64,000 nt of DNA from Candidatus Koribacter versatilis Ellin345. GTDB lineage: Bacteria > Acidobacteriota > Terriglobia > Terriglobales > Acidobacteriaceae. Under the pieces are notes generated by a model. That model saw nothing but the letters and a program-made list of their open reading frames with translations, did no database searches and was not told the origin of the DNA. Of the stretch, positions 32,312 through 40,871 are shown piece after piece; position 1 is the stretch's first letter, and every line of letters starts with the position of its first letter. Location of the stretch: NCBI RefSeq assembly GCF_000014005.1, contig NC_008009.1, forward strand, positions 3,720,001 to 3,784,000, given 5' to 3'. The position numbers were made by a program, and so were the translations under genes.

Positions 32312-35011
32312 CTACTGAATTAACCGCACCAGAATTGCCTTCGGAATAATCTTTTCCGTGCTGGCGGCGTTGAACACGAAGAGCAGGTTTTTGGAAGTAC
32401 TCAAGTCTTCCGCCGCCGTGCTCGTGATCGGCGTGCCGATCGCCGTGCCGCCGACGAACACTTGATCTCCCATCACCCACTGCGCATTCTGCACGCCGCT
32501 GTTATTGCAAAAACGAAGAGCAAAACGGGTTTGCGTGTTGGCGGTGGAGTTCGTGGACGTCGTGGTAAAGGTGGTGCTTCCGAGCGTCCACTTGTAGCTC
32601 ACCGACCCGGACGAAGACACTGAGTGATAGAGATAAACTTCCGCTTGCACGCACTTCCCTGCCGGGATCACACCCAACGCGGCGGTGTAGACCGTCTGAT
32701 CGCCGGCGTTGCCGATGATCTCAGCGAGCGCGCCAGCCTGATAAAGCACATTCGTCTGCCCACTTGGAAGCGAGGTCCACGCGCCCGTTCCACCATCCAC
32801 GTAGTAACCGGAGGTCGGACTGCCGGTACCAATCTGCGACGTGGTAGCCGTCCCGCTAATATCACTGAAGGCTGGTTGAGCCTGGCTCAAAACGCCCGTA
32901 GATGAAAGCGCCGTGACATACTGATGCGTTGTTGCGGTCTTCGGCACCACGGCCGTGGAATCCACATCTGGCATGTAGAAGTTGCGATTTGCTGTCAGGC
33001 TCGCGAGGTTGAAGTTCACATAGTAGGAACCTGACACGAGATGGAAGGCGCCGGCACCGGTCAGAATGCCGTTTACCGTAACCCCGCATTCATACGTGTA
33101 AACGACGTTTGTATTGTCATAGCTGGCAAAACAAACATTGGTCGCTAGACTCGGCCTTACCCATCCCGACGACGGCTCATCCGGAAACCACATGCGCGCT
33201 GCCGAAGTTGAGCGAAAGATGCCACGGCTTGCAGTCGCCGAGTGACTAACGTTGCGCTGCACACTGGGGCCGATGAAACCTCCGCCAACGGCGCCAATCC
33301 ATTCGTCGAAATTACCCGAGGTGGTGTTGAAGAACCTGACGCCATCAATGGTGAGGTTTTGTATAAGCGAAGAACCATCAAAGGAAGCCTGAGCCCAGGC
33401 GGTATTCACCGATCCTGCGGCGCTCGCACTCCCCGGCGAGCAACCAACACTCATAGTGAAATGCGTGTTGTCCGCCACGGTTGCGACCGTTCCCACCTGG
33501 TTATAGTCCGAAGGTGAACCGGATGAGCCCGATAGATAGATAGAGTCTCCCACGGCCATGGTGTGGGTAGAAGACGTTACCCCGGTGAGCACGTTCGTCG
33601 CACAGGACAGAGAACTCAGAGTCCAGGTGACGGGTGACTGCGCGCTGTTGTTTCCCTCAAAACGCAGGCCTTTAAGCGCCAGGCGGGAAACGCTGCTGCT
33701 GGAATCGGCGACGGCCTTTACACCTTCCTTCGTGTTGTACTCAATATCGCCACCCCAGAAGTTCGTGTCCTGCGCTTGCGTCATATAGACGCCGATCTGG
33801 TTCAGGTTCGCTCGCAGCGAATAAAAATCGTTGTTCGTATTGATTTGGCTCGTTCCAACGCCATCGAGCCACACGCCGTACTTATTACCCTTCGACCATA
33901 CCGACCGGAACTGAACAATCTCGCAAGCGACGCAGTGCACTCCCGCGCCGGTCGAAAAGCCCGTGATGAGCACGTTGTCGAAAACGCCGCTTGCCGACTT
34001 CACCGATCCACTGCTGTTGCCTATCAGGACGCCGTCCGCACCGGAGATCGCTCCTCCCGTGGTGGTAATTGTCCCGCTGCAGCTCGAGGCCGCGCCTGAC
34101 GCTGGCAGGCTAAGCGTCCACGAGGTGGGCGCCGCTGTGTAGCTCGCGCCCAAGGCCACGATCACGAGGTTGCCGCTGACGGTGCCACTCGATACGGCGA
34201 CCGTAGCCTTTCCGCCGCTCCCGCCGCCGTTCGAGGACGTCGCCAGGCAGTTGCCAGTACCAGTAGCGCTGCCGCCGCTAGCATAGGCAAACGTGCCGGA
34301 GATCCCGTTGCTCGAACCGGTACCGTCGATCGCGACGTCGCGGATCACGAACTTGTTGGTGGTGGCCGACACGCTTGCCGGGTTAATCGAGATCGGCGCA
34401 CTGCCGCCGCTGGTGTAATGGAGGACCGCGCCCGTGCCGGCGACGCCATCGCCGCCCGGCGCGATGCCCTCGATTGTGAAACTGCTGCCGAGATTGCAAC
34501 CCGTGAGCAGGTAGTGACCGGGGCCGAAGACGTAGCGCTTATTCACCGTCGCGCTGCACTGCGCGTCGGCGCCCGTCCAAGGGAACATCGAGTTTCCTAC
34601 CCCTCCGGTAGAAGCAAGCCACATTTGCGCGCTCACGCTCGGGCCGGCCGGGCAAACGTCGGCCTGCTCGTACGTCTGGCCGGTCGAGGGATCGGTGATC
34701 TGCAGCTTGACGCAGCTCTTGGCGTAGAAGTGGTAGTTGCCTTGGCCATCGGCCGAGAATTGCCCTGCGCCATTCACGCTGATCGCCGAGGCATACGCGG
34801 AGTCGCTGTAGACGGTCACCGTGGGCGAGCACGGCGTGCCAGTGGCCGACGTGGAGCAAGGGCGCACAAGCGCGCCGGGGATCGGAGTGAGGAAACCGTT
34901 CGAGCTCCTCATCGCGATATCGTCCTTGCGGCCTGCCTGGCCGAAGCCCAGCGCGGCCAGCGCCACCACCACTGCAAACGTCTGCACGAATCTTCCGCCG
35001 ATCGGTCTCAT
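32312..35011 (-). CDS. beta-helix tail fibre / tailspike-like protein with signal-like N-terminus
   Basis: 899 residues. The first 26 residues (MRPIGGRFVQTFAVVVALAALGFGQA) look like a signal peptide, unusual for a virion protein. A small beta domain follows (ITDPSTGQTYEQADVCPAG), then from about residue 140 a long right-handed beta-helix rich in Gly/Ser/Thr/Asn (VFGPGHYLLTGCNLG, KFVIRDVAIDGTGSSNG, GVFDNVLITGFSTGAGVHCVACEIVQFRSVWSKGNKYGVWL). The C-terminal quarter is a beta-rich head-like domain. It may bind or degrade host polysaccharide. The helix region resembles the secreted proteins at 22506 and 61059. An ATGA overlap couples it to the tape measure gene. Confidence 0.8.
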   Translation of the reverse strand: MRPIGGRFVQTFAVVVALAALGFGQAGRKDDIAMRSSNGFLTPIPGALVRPCSTSATGTPCSPTVTVYSDSAYASAISVNGAGQFSADGQGNYHFYAKSCVKLQITDPSTGQTYEQADVCPAGPSVSAQMWLASTGGVGNSMFPWTGADAQCSATVNKRYVFGPGHYLLTGCNLGSSFTIEGIAPGGDGVAGTGAVLHYTSGGSAPISINPASVSATTNKFVIRDVAIDGTGSSNGISGTFAYASGGSATGTGNCLATSSNGGGSGGKATVAVSSGTVSGNLVIVALGASYTAAPTSWTLSLPASGAASSCSGTITTTGGAISGADGVLIGNSSGSVKSASGVFDNVLITGFSTGAGVHCVACEIVQFRSVWSKGNKYGVWLDGVGTSQINTNNDFYSLRANLNQIGVYMTQAQDTNFWGGDIEYNTKEGVKAVADSSSSVSRLALKGLRFEGNNSAQSPVTWTLSSLSCATNVLTGVTSSTHTMAVGDSIYLSGSSGSPSDYNQVGTVATVADNTHFTMSVGCSPGSASAAGSVNTAWAQASFDGSSLIQNLTIDGVRFFNTTSGNFDEWIGAVGGGFIGPSVQRNVSHSATASRGIFRSTSAARMWFPDEPSSGWVRPSLATNVCFASYDNTNVVYTYECGVTVNGILTGAGAFHLVSGSYYVNFNLASLTANRNFYMPDVDSTAVVPKTATTHQYVTALSSTGVLSQAQPAFSDISGTATTSQIGTGSPTSGYYVDGGTGAWTSLPSGQTNVLYQAGALAEIIGNAGDQTVYTAALGVIPAGKCVQAEVYLYHSVSSSGSVSYKWTLGSTTFTTTSTNSTANTQTRFALRFCNNSGVQNAQWVMGDQVFVGGTAIGTPITSTAAEDLSTSKNLLFVFNAASTEKIIPKAILVRLIQ
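34973..34986. repeat. 14-bp palindrome, copy 4 (one mismatch)
   Basis: TGCAAACGTCTGCA within codons 8-13 of the fibre gene, in its signal-like segment (VQTFA). Confidence 0.8.
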
Positions 35012-37494
35012 GCTCTGCGTCTCCTCCGCTCCTCGGTCTCAAATACCGCCCGCTTTACTGCTTTCTCTTCCGTGGCGCGGAGCTGGATGGCAAGCTGCTC
35101 CGCAAAACCGACCTGCGCGCCGCGTGCGTCTACAGCAATGTGGTTGTGCACCGTGAGCGCGGAACTGTCACTCATGCCGGACATCGGCACGACATGGCCG
35201 CCGACGTCGGGCACCCACAGCTCCGGGCCCTGGTCGCCGACTACACCCATGTCGCCGGCATCCATGTGGCCACCCGAGGCGAAGAACGGCGTAATGCCCA
35301 CGTCCCCCAGCGAGCCAACATCGCCACCGCCGGTGGGACTGCCGCCCGGCGTGGAAGCAACTCCACCCACGGCGCCGCCGATCCAGCCGAGCACCTTCTG
35401 CATCACGTACACGGCCAGCATCTTGGCCAGGATCTGGTTCATCACGTCGAGGAAAGCCTTGCCGAAGTCCTCGAGGGCGTTGATCCACTTGCCGTTCTCG
35501 ACGTCGCTGAGGAAGCTCTCGAAGCCGCGCTCGAAGGCCTGTCGCGCCAGGTCGCCCATCAGCGAGGCGTGCTTACCGAGATCGTCGAGCTTCTTCTGGA
35601 ACTTATCGGCGTTCGTAATCAGCGCGGGATTGCCGGATGCTTCAGCGAGCGCCTGGTATTGCTGGATCAGTCCGGTGAGCTGACCGGCGGCGCGCCCGTT
35701 GAGCTCCTGGACCTTCGTCTGCCCGTCGATCTGGTTGATTGTGCCGTTTGAAATCGCCTCGTTTACAGCCGCGACTTTCTCTTCGAGGTCGGCATACACG
35801 GTGTCAATCTGCTTGGCGAGGTTCTCGGCCTTCGCCGCGGCGATCGCCATCTGCTTAGCCTGGTCGAGCTCGGTAGTGTCTTTGCCGGCCGCCTGCAGGA
35901 TGCGCCGTTTTTCGTCGTACTCTTTGTTGATCGCCGCGATCGCAACTTCCGCGGAGTGGTCCTTCGCCTCGTCAATCTGCGCCTGGATGGCCAGCACCTG
36001 GTAACCGAAGTCGCGTTCGGCCTTGATCTGCGACGTCGCCTGCGAGCTGACCAGCGCGCCGCGCTCGTTCATCTTGGCGATGACCTGGTTCTGGATCTGC
36101 ACCAGCTGCGCTTCGGCCTGGACCTGCTCGGGCGAGCCCTTCTTCGCGGCGTCCACAACCTTCTGCTGCGCGGCCAGTTCCTGCGAGAGCGCATAGATCT
36201 CGTTATCGACGGCGCCGATCGTGATGTCGTAACGCTGCTTGTAGTAATCGCCGAGCGTGACGAGCCCCTGCTCGCGTTCGAGCTCGAGCGCCGCGAGTTG
36301 GTCCTTGGCTTCGCCCTGCGCGATCGCAACATCCTGCGCGGCATACGCCTTGCGCAATTCCTGCTGGGCTTTGAGCAGCTTTTCGGTGTTATCCGGCGCA
36401 GTAACCGTAAGACTTGGCTTTTTTGTGGGGAAAGCCTTATCCAGGTTTGCTATTGCGGCATCGACATCCGAACCGAGGCCTCCAAGAAAGCCCGATAGCA
36501 AACCCTTCGGCGCCGCATCGAGGAGTTTGAAAAAATCGGACGTTTCTGTTTTGAGCGCCGCGAGGCCTTGATCGAATTGTTGTGCGGCCGCTTCGGCTCC
36601 AAAAAACTCGGCCGTAATCTTCGAAATTTCAAGGCTTGCTTCGGCGATGGCGAGACCGTATCCGGCCACATCGCGGATCGTATCTTTGAAAAACGCTCCA
36701 CCCTCATGCCCAAGGAACTTACCGAACGACGCAGAGAAGGAATCCGTGTTGCCAGTGGCATATTTGAAAGCGTCAGCGAGAGGCCCGAGCTCCTGAGTGA
36801 GCGCAGCGACGAATTGAACTTTGAAACCCTCGGCCTCCATTTGCAGCTTTACGGTCTCATCGTGAAACCGAATCACAGCATCTAGAGCGTCACCGCCAAG
36901 AACGTCCCCGAACTTCGTCGCTTCGGCCGCGGCCTCCGAAATCGCCTGTTTGCCCTTATCCAAAAAGGAGATCATCGCATCGCCGCCGCGACCAAATGCC
37001 TGCACAGCAAGAGCCGATTTCCCCGCACCGTCCGCATAATCCTTGAAACGCTCAGAGATATCGAGAAGGACGTCGGTCACCGGGCGGAGCTTCCCACTGG
37101 CATCGGTCGCACTGACGCCAAGGTCCTTAAAGAGCTGTAATGCCTTTGCGTTCCCTGCACCGGCTTCCGCCATGTTCGTTGATAACTTCTTCAGCGAGAT
37201 TGCAAGCGTCTCGGTGGGAATATCGCTCTGCTCGGCCGCGCCTTTCAGTGCCATAAATTCCGAAGCCGCGGTACCACTCTGCTGCGAGAGGCGACCTAGC
37301 GCGGCTACCGAATCGGCGGTCTCGGCAACAAAATCACCAAATTCTTTCGCCCATTCCGCGATCTGCATCGCGCCAAAAGCTTCTCCAACTCCCAAGGTCG
37401 CGTCCTCAATCGACGCCAGCCCTTCCTTTACATCCGCGATCGCAGCGCCAGCCTGGTTTACGCCCTGGATGATTACCTTGACGTTGTTATCCAT
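35008..37494 (-). CDS. tape measure protein
   Basis: 828 residues. The N-terminal 250 residues match phage tail tape-measure proteins (VIIQGVNQAGAAIADVKEGL ... LGRLSQQSGTAASEFMALKGAAEQSDIPTETLAISLKKLSTNMAEAG). A long coiled coil from about 370 to 640 is rich in Lys, Glu, Gln and Ala (DNEIYALSQELAAQQKVVDAAKKG). A hydrophobic patch (AVYVMQKVLGWIGGAVGG) near residue 725 precedes a Gly-rich end, AVDARGAQVGFAEQLAIQLRATEEK. Its length sets tail length. It lies between the chaperone genes and the fibre gene. Confidence 0.9.
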   Translation of the reverse strand: MDNNVKVIIQGVNQAGAAIADVKEGLASIEDATLGVGEAFGAMQIAEWAKEFGDFVAETADSVAALGRLSQQSGTAASEFMALKGAAEQSDIPTETLAISLKKLSTNMAEAGAGNAKALQLFKDLGVSATDASGKLRPVTDVLLDISERFKDYADGAGKSALAVQAFGRGGDAMISFLDKGKQAISEAAAEATKFGDVLGGDALDAVIRFHDETVKLQMEAEGFKVQFVAALTQELGPLADAFKYATGNTDSFSASFGKFLGHEGGAFFKDTIRDVAGYGLAIAEASLEISKITAEFFGAEAAAQQFDQGLAALKTETSDFFKLLDAAPKGLLSGFLGGLGSDVDAAIANLDKAFPTKKPSLTVTAPDNTEKLLKAQQELRKAYAAQDVAIAQGEAKDQLAALELEREQGLVTLGDYYKQRYDITIGAVDNEIYALSQELAAQQKVVDAAKKGSPEQVQAEAQLVQIQNQVIAKMNERGALVSSQATSQIKAERDFGYQVLAIQAQIDEAKDHSAEVAIAAINKEYDEKRRILQAAGKDTTELDQAKQMAIAAAKAENLAKQIDTVYADLEEKVAAVNEAISNGTINQIDGQTKVQELNGRAAGQLTGLIQQYQALAEASGNPALITNADKFQKKLDDLGKHASLMGDLARQAFERGFESFLSDVENGKWINALEDFGKAFLDVMNQILAKMLAVYVMQKVLGWIGGAVGGVASTPGGSPTGGGDVGSLGDVGITPFFASGGHMDAGDMGVVGDQGPELWVPDVGGHVVPMSGMSDSSALTVHNHIAVDARGAQVGFAEQLAIQLRATEEKAVKRAVFETEERRRRRA

Positions 37495-37546
37495 TGCACA
37501 GCTCCGGAAGGGGGTGTAAGCTCGTTGACCTCAAAAGGAGCACGAC

Positions 37547-37969
37547 ATGCCGACGTTCATCTGCGAGCGATGCGGGCACGAGGGCCCCCGCGTAACGCGA
37601 AGCCGAGCCAATTTGATTGTTGTCGCGACCCTGCTGTCGCTCCCCATGAGCTCCGCGATCGCAGCGGCATTTCTCTATCGCGGAGTCGCTACGATGTTGC
37701 AAAACGGCGCCGCGCTTGGCTCCCAAGCCATTAACGAAGCCACGCAAAATGCCTTCTTCACGCTCGCCGTCACGCCGATTGCCGCCATTCCACTTCTCGC
37801 TTATGGCTTGTTCGTTTTGTTTACACTCAGGAGCGGTTGCAGCTCCTGCGGAAGTCGCGCTCTCATTCCCCTTGGCAGCCCAGTCGGCCGAAGAATGACT
37901 GCGGCTTCGCGTCAGGCCGACGAGCTCGGAGCTGCGCGCGCCGAGGTCCGCAGTTTGATGGGCCGCTGA
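37547..37969 (+). CDS. plus-strand zinc-ribbon membrane protein (moron-like)
   Basis: 140 residues on the forward strand, opposite to all neighbours. CERCGHEG at the start and CSSCGSRALIPLGSP near residue 97 form one zinc site, separated by two membrane helices (LIVVATLLSLPMSSAIAAAFLY and FFTLAVTPIAAIPLLAYGLFVLFTL). AAAGGAG lies seven bases before the ATG. Position between the chaperone and tape measure genes, opposite orientation and its own ribosome site are the marks of a moron, a gene expressed from the lysogen. Possible roles are superinfection exclusion or a change in host physiology, but nothing in the sequence decides this. Confidence 0.8.
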   Translation: MPTFICERCGHEGPRVTRSRANLIVVATLLSLPMSSAIAAAFLYRGVATMLQNGAALGSQAINEATQNAFFTLAVTPIAAIPLLAYGLFVLFTLRSGCSSCGSRALIPLGSPVGRRMTAASRQADELGAARAEVRSLMGR

Positions 37970-37971
37970 CG

Positions 37972-38274
37972 TCATCGCTTCCCTCGCTTCTTCTTCGAAC
38001 TGCGTTCCCGCAATCGATTTATCAGCGCCTCCGCGTCCGCCTCACTCATCTGCGAAGCCTTGCGCCAAGCCGCGGACGGTTTTTTAAATCCGATGAGCTC
38101 ATCCCCGGTAATCGGAGTTTCACGTACTCTCCCGAAGTGATTCAATATTTGAGCGACCAAGGCCCCATGGAAACGCCGAGTCTCGATCGCGCCTTCGGTC
38201 ATCAGCGAGACCTGGTAAGGAGTGAGGGTCATGATCGACCTCACGTCCATCGCCAGTAGACCGGACGCCCTCAT
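37972..38274 (-). CDS. tail assembly chaperone, T part of GT (reached by -1 frameshift)
   Basis: 100 residues from ATG 38274. LTPYQVSLMTEGAIETRRFHGALVAQILNHFG and the helical AWRKASQMSEADAEALINRLRE fit the T portion of siphovirus G/GT tail chaperones. The frame stays open upstream through the A-run at 38314-38322 of the G gene, giving …KKAWPQTPKEWARIIM… without a stop. The main product is therefore probably a G-T fusion made by -1 frameshifting. Independent starting at ATG 38274, three bases past the G stop, remains possible. Confidence 0.75.
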   Translation of the reverse strand: MRASGLLAMDVRSIMTLTPYQVSLMTEGAIETRRFHGALVAQILNHFGRVRETPITGDELIGFKKPSAAWRKASQMSEADAEALINRLRERSSKKKRGKR

Positions 38275-38276
38275 AA

Positions 38277-38684
38277 TTATTCGCGCCCATTCTTTGGGGG
38301 TTTGAGGCCACGCTTTTTTTTTGACTTTTTTCCGGACGTGTCTTTCTCCGGGCCAGCCGACGCCGAAGCTTTTAAGCGCGCGACCTTCCCAAGGAGTTCC
38401 GCTATATCCATGCCGTCAAGCAAATCGCCGACACGCAGGATCGTCCAGTTCGGATCCTTCAACCGCCTGTTGACGTCGGACGCCATCCCGGCCCACAGTT
38501 GCAGACGAAGCGAGCCCAAGGGGTTCTCCATTGCGGCGCCGAATTTTTCCTTGCCGCTTTGAAGATAGACATCTCCGATCAACACCTGAGCGTTGAAGTC
38601 GAACTTGCAACGGCGAACAACGCCGTCATTCAGCGTTATCAACTCTTCGGCTAATATCCGGTTTGAACCTTCCACGACGGTCAC
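38277..38684 (-). CDS. tail assembly chaperone G
   Basis: 135 residues. The middle (CKFDFNAQVLIGDVYLQSGKEKFGAAMENPLGSLRLQLWAGM) and the LDGMDIAELLGKV helix fit lambda-G-type chaperones, which keep the tape measure soluble and guide tail tube assembly. The end is Lys-rich (GKKSKKKRGLKPPKNGRE) because it is encoded by the poly-A slippery region. GTG 38684 overlaps the upstream stop as GTGA. The location between tail tube and tape measure is canonical. Confidence 0.78.
   Translation of the reverse strand: MTVVEGSNRILAEELITLNDGVVRRCKFDFNAQVLIGDVYLQSGKEKFGAAMENPLGSLRLQLWAGMASDVNRRLKDPNWTILRVGDLLDGMDIAELLGKVARLKASASAGPEKDTSGKKSKKKRGLKPPKNGRE
38313..38319 (-). other. programmed -1 ribosomal frameshift site A AAA AAG
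   Basis: A nine-A run followed by G on the reverse strand gives the heptamer AAAAAAG in the correct phase (codons AAA AAG). Slipping back one base continues as GCG TGG CCT into the downstream T frame, which is open from here to 37972. The normal frame stops 12 codons later at 38277. Confidence 0.8.
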
Positions 38685-38956
38685 CGTCCTCGCCCTTTCT
38701 GGAACTGCGCGATGGAACGAGCAGGTTTCCCCGGCCCTTGGAATTGACGCATTTCACGAACGCGGTTCAATGCCTCACCAAGCGCAGCGGCGGCGGCGGG
38801 CTTGGCTGGGTAACGACATAACGCCACCGCGCATTGAATTTCCAGGAGGTTCCGGATATCGCTGACGACATCCGTTACCGTCTCCGTATTGGTAAGGTCC
38901 ACTCGAACTCCGCCGATCTCCACAATTCTGTGGCCTACGACCTTAGGTTTCGCCAT
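38681..38956 (-). CDS. hypothetical protein in the tail operon
   Basis: 91 residues, helical. MAKPKVVGHRIVEIGGVRVDLTNTET is followed by VSDIRNLLEIQCAVALCRYPAKPAAAAALGEALNRVREMRQF. It lies between the tail tube and the chaperone G gene and is coupled to both neighbours by overlaps. Phages of this type often carry one or two small proteins here that help tail tube completion. The family is not recognised, and the two cysteines are not in a metal motif. Confidence 0.6.
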   Translation of the reverse strand: MAKPKVVGHRIVEIGGVRVDLTNTETVTDVVSDIRNLLEIQCAVALCRYPAKPAAAAALGEALNRVREMRQFQGPGKPARSIAQFQKGRGR

Positions 38957-39068
38957 TTCCCAAGCCTTTCTCTAGCGCCGCGGACAGCTTTTCAAGGGAC
39001 TCAGCGAAGGACTTCAGGGCGTCGTCCAACCGCTGAATTTCCTTTTTCAGCTCATTCAGTTCATCCAT
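38943..39068 (-). CDS. 41-aa coiled-coil microprotein
   Basis: MDELNELKKEIQRLDDALKS… is a nearly pure amphipathic coil of 41 residues. ATG 39068 to TAA 38943 overlaps the next gene's start by 14 bases. GC-rich third positions and the overlap support it as real. A small coil in the tail operon might be an assembly helper; no family recognised. Confidence 0.6.
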   Translation of the reverse strand: MDELNELKKEIQRLDDALKSFAESLEKLSAALEKGLGNGET

Positions 39069-39140
39069 TTGTTTACTCACTCGCGTTTCTTCCAAAAATC
39101 GGGCAGGACGATTGCTCATCCTGCCCAGCGTCGTCGTCCC

Positions 39141-39566
39141 TTACTGCGTCGAGAAGACCAATGCGCCCTTGCCTGCGATCTTGATCTTGGTGGTACGAAG
39201 AGCGGTGTTGGGCTGGGCTTCCTGCCAGCTCGTGATGATGCCGTCGCCCGCACGCCGCGGTTTGCCGCTCGATGTTCCGGCAGGATCGAAATGGAACTTA
39301 AGCGTGCTTTTGCCGGTGACCGCCGCGATCAATGCGGCCTGGCCGGCATCGGCGTCCACGGAAAGCACGGTGGCGTCGGCGGTCCACTTCTGACTGCCGG
39401 CGACAGGGTCATAGGCTCCAGCAGAATCATGGCTGCGCCCGTCGAGTTCGTCGGTATCCACCGAAAGCGTCACATCCGTGAGTTCGAGGAGCTTAGGGTA
39501 GGTACTTCCCCCATCGCTGCTGGCATAAGCGAGCCCGTTATATCCAGGCGTTGATTGGGTTGACAT
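39141..39566 (-). CDS. major tail tube protein
   Basis: 141 residues. GYNGLAYASSDGGSTYPKLLELTDVTLSVDTDELDGRSHDSAGAYDPVAGSQKWTADATV shows the alternating strands and the conserved central DGRSHDS turn of gpV/TP901-type tail tube proteins. The end (ALRTTKIKIAGKGALVFS) completes the barrel. GGAGGT precedes ATG 39566; the longer frame above is shadow. Stacked hexamers of this protein form the tail. Position between the head-tail joining genes and the chaperone genes agrees. Confidence 0.82.
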   Translation of the reverse strand: MSTQSTPGYNGLAYASSDGGSTYPKLLELTDVTLSVDTDELDGRSHDSAGAYDPVAGSQKWTADATVLSVDADAGQAALIAAVTGKSTLKFHFDPAGTSSGKPRRAGDGIITSWQEAQPNTALRTTKIKIAGKGALVFSTQ

Positions 39567-39631
39567 TTTCAGGACCTCCGTCCGAATTTGAAGTGGTACT
39601 GCTGCTGCGAGGACCTTGCGGCCCTGAAAAC

Positions 39632-39985
39632 TTAGGAACCCCGCTTGACCGCCCCGACCGTGATGCTGCTCGAGATCGAGAAGTTCAAATACACCTGGCC
39701 GATATCGGCGCCGGACTGCTGATTGAAGAGCGCCGGCGAGAGCTTGGGGAAACTGGCGATCGCACCGTTGGCGATGACCAGCGCGATGTCGCCGGTGCGG
39801 CCATGCTCGCAAGGGACACTCACCGCGGTGACGGTGACGGAGCTGCCGTTGGCGTTCTTGACGATGATCTCGGTGCGGCCATCGTTGGGAAAGATCATGT
39901 TGTTGGAAGAATCGGAGGCGCTCAGCGTCACTGCGGCCGCCGTGTTGTCCGGAATGGTTTGCACTGCGATTGCGGTTCGTGACAT
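39632..39985 (-). CDS. small virion-type protein, unknown
   Basis: 117 residues, all-beta, low in charge, rich in Ser, Ala and Val. MSRTAIAVQTIPDNTAAAVTLSASDSSNNMIFPNDGRTEIIVKN and the later VNFSISSSITVGAV fit a small beta-sandwich. Such proteins near the tail tube or capsid act as decoration or collar proteins. GGAGAG lies six bases upstream of ATG 39985. The 120-base gap upstream carries palindrome copy 5. No specific family is recognised. Confidence 0.6.
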   Translation of the reverse strand: MSRTAIAVQTIPDNTAAAVTLSASDSSNNMIFPNDGRTEIIVKNANGSSVTVTAVSVPCEHGRTGDIALVIANGAIASFPKLSPALFNQQSGADIGQVYLNFSISSSITVGAVKRGS

Positions 39986-40081
39986 CTGGCTCTCCTTCGT
40001 ACTTTCAAAATCTCCGGGGCGTTTCCGGGATCCGCCCGCTACCGCCCCTGAGCACTGCTCTCTTTAGGGGTTATCCCTGCC

Positions 40082-40095
40082 TGCAAACGTCTGCA
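40082..40095. repeat. 14-bp palindrome, copy 5 (one mismatch)
   Basis: TGCAAACGTCTGCA in a 119-base intergenic gap inside the structural operon. Confidence 0.85.
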
Positions 40096-40104
40096 GGACG
40101 AAAC

Positions 40105-40416
40105 TTATCCGCCGTGACCGCCGCCACCGCTGGTGGGCTGCGGATTGCCCTCGGTCTCGGGGTTCACCGACGGCGCCGGCGGCTCACCGGGCGTGGGCTC
40201 TTCCGCCGCCTTCTGGCGATCGGCTTCCGCCTTCGCTTCGAACGCGGCTTTCTCGGCCTCGAGCACGGCTTCCGTCTTGGCGATGCCCTTGGCAATCAGT
40301 TCCTCGGCCAGCGCCTTCTCGACGTGGTAGAAGTGCTGGGCACGGAAGGCCAGCTCGCCGACCTCGGCACTGGCATGGGTGTAGGACTGCAGGAAGAACA
40401 GGCGCAGATAGTTCAT
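40105..40416 (-). CDS. hypothetical protein with Ala/Glu coil and Gly/Pro tail
   Basis: 103 residues. MNYLRLFFLQSYTHASAEVGELAFRAQHFYHVEKALAEELIAKG is followed by a coiled coil (ETEAVLEAEKAAFEAKAEADRQKAAEE-like) and a Pro/Gly-rich disordered end closing GGGGHGG. It is coupled to the preceding gene by ATGA. It lies just before a short non-coding gap and may be a minor head-tail or scaffold-like protein. Not recognised. Confidence 0.6.
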   Translation of the reverse strand: MNYLRLFFLQSYTHASAEVGELAFRAQHFYHVEKALAEELIAKGIAKTEAVLEAEKAAFEAKAEADRQKAAEEPTPGEPPAPSVNPETEGNPQPTSGGGGHGG

Positions 40417-40871
40417 GCTTGGCTGCCTTTCGCGCTCGGATCATCGAGCTCGGTAATGAAATGCACATCGAAATCAACCGCGGCAACGCAGCGGTCCTCA
40501 TATGAAGCCTCGGTCTCCCAAAGGATCGAGGTGTCGTAGATCTGCTTGAGCAACACACCAAGCGCGTTATCGTCCGAACTCGCTGCAGCTCGCAAGGTAG
40601 TCACCACGAACTGATAGAGCGGATCAATGAGCGAGTCCGCCGGCGAAACACCTTCGGCAATCAGGAGCACGCGCACCGTGCGAATACGACGGCCGGTGGC
40701 ATTGCTTTCGAGCGTCTGCGCCTCTTTTTGCGAGTAGAGGAAGATGCCCGGCAACTGTCCGATCGCAACCGGATCGACCTGGCCGCGGATGGCAGTGCAG
40801 GGCTTGTCGCCAGGCGCATTGAGCGCCGCGACCATCTGCACCACGATCTGTTCGCCAATCGACACGGACAT
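40413..40871 (-). CDS. tail terminator-like protein (gpU position)
   Basis: 152 residues. IGEQIVVQMVAALNAPGDKPCTAIRGQVDPVAIGQLPGIFLYSQKEAQ ... RTVRVLLIAEGVSPADSLIDPLYQFVVTTLRAAAS ... LWETEASYEDRCVAAVDFDVHFIT has the alpha-beta rhythm of tail terminator or tail completion proteins, which cap the tail tube and join it to the head. It directly follows the head-tail joining gene with no gap (TAA then ATG). Confidence 0.7.
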   Translation of the reverse strand: MSVSIGEQIVVQMVAALNAPGDKPCTAIRGQVDPVAIGQLPGIFLYSQKEAQTLESNATGRRIRTVRVLLIAEGVSPADSLIDPLYQFVVTTLRAAASSDDNALGVLLKQIYDTSILWETEASYEDRCVAAVDFDVHFITELDDPSAKGSQA

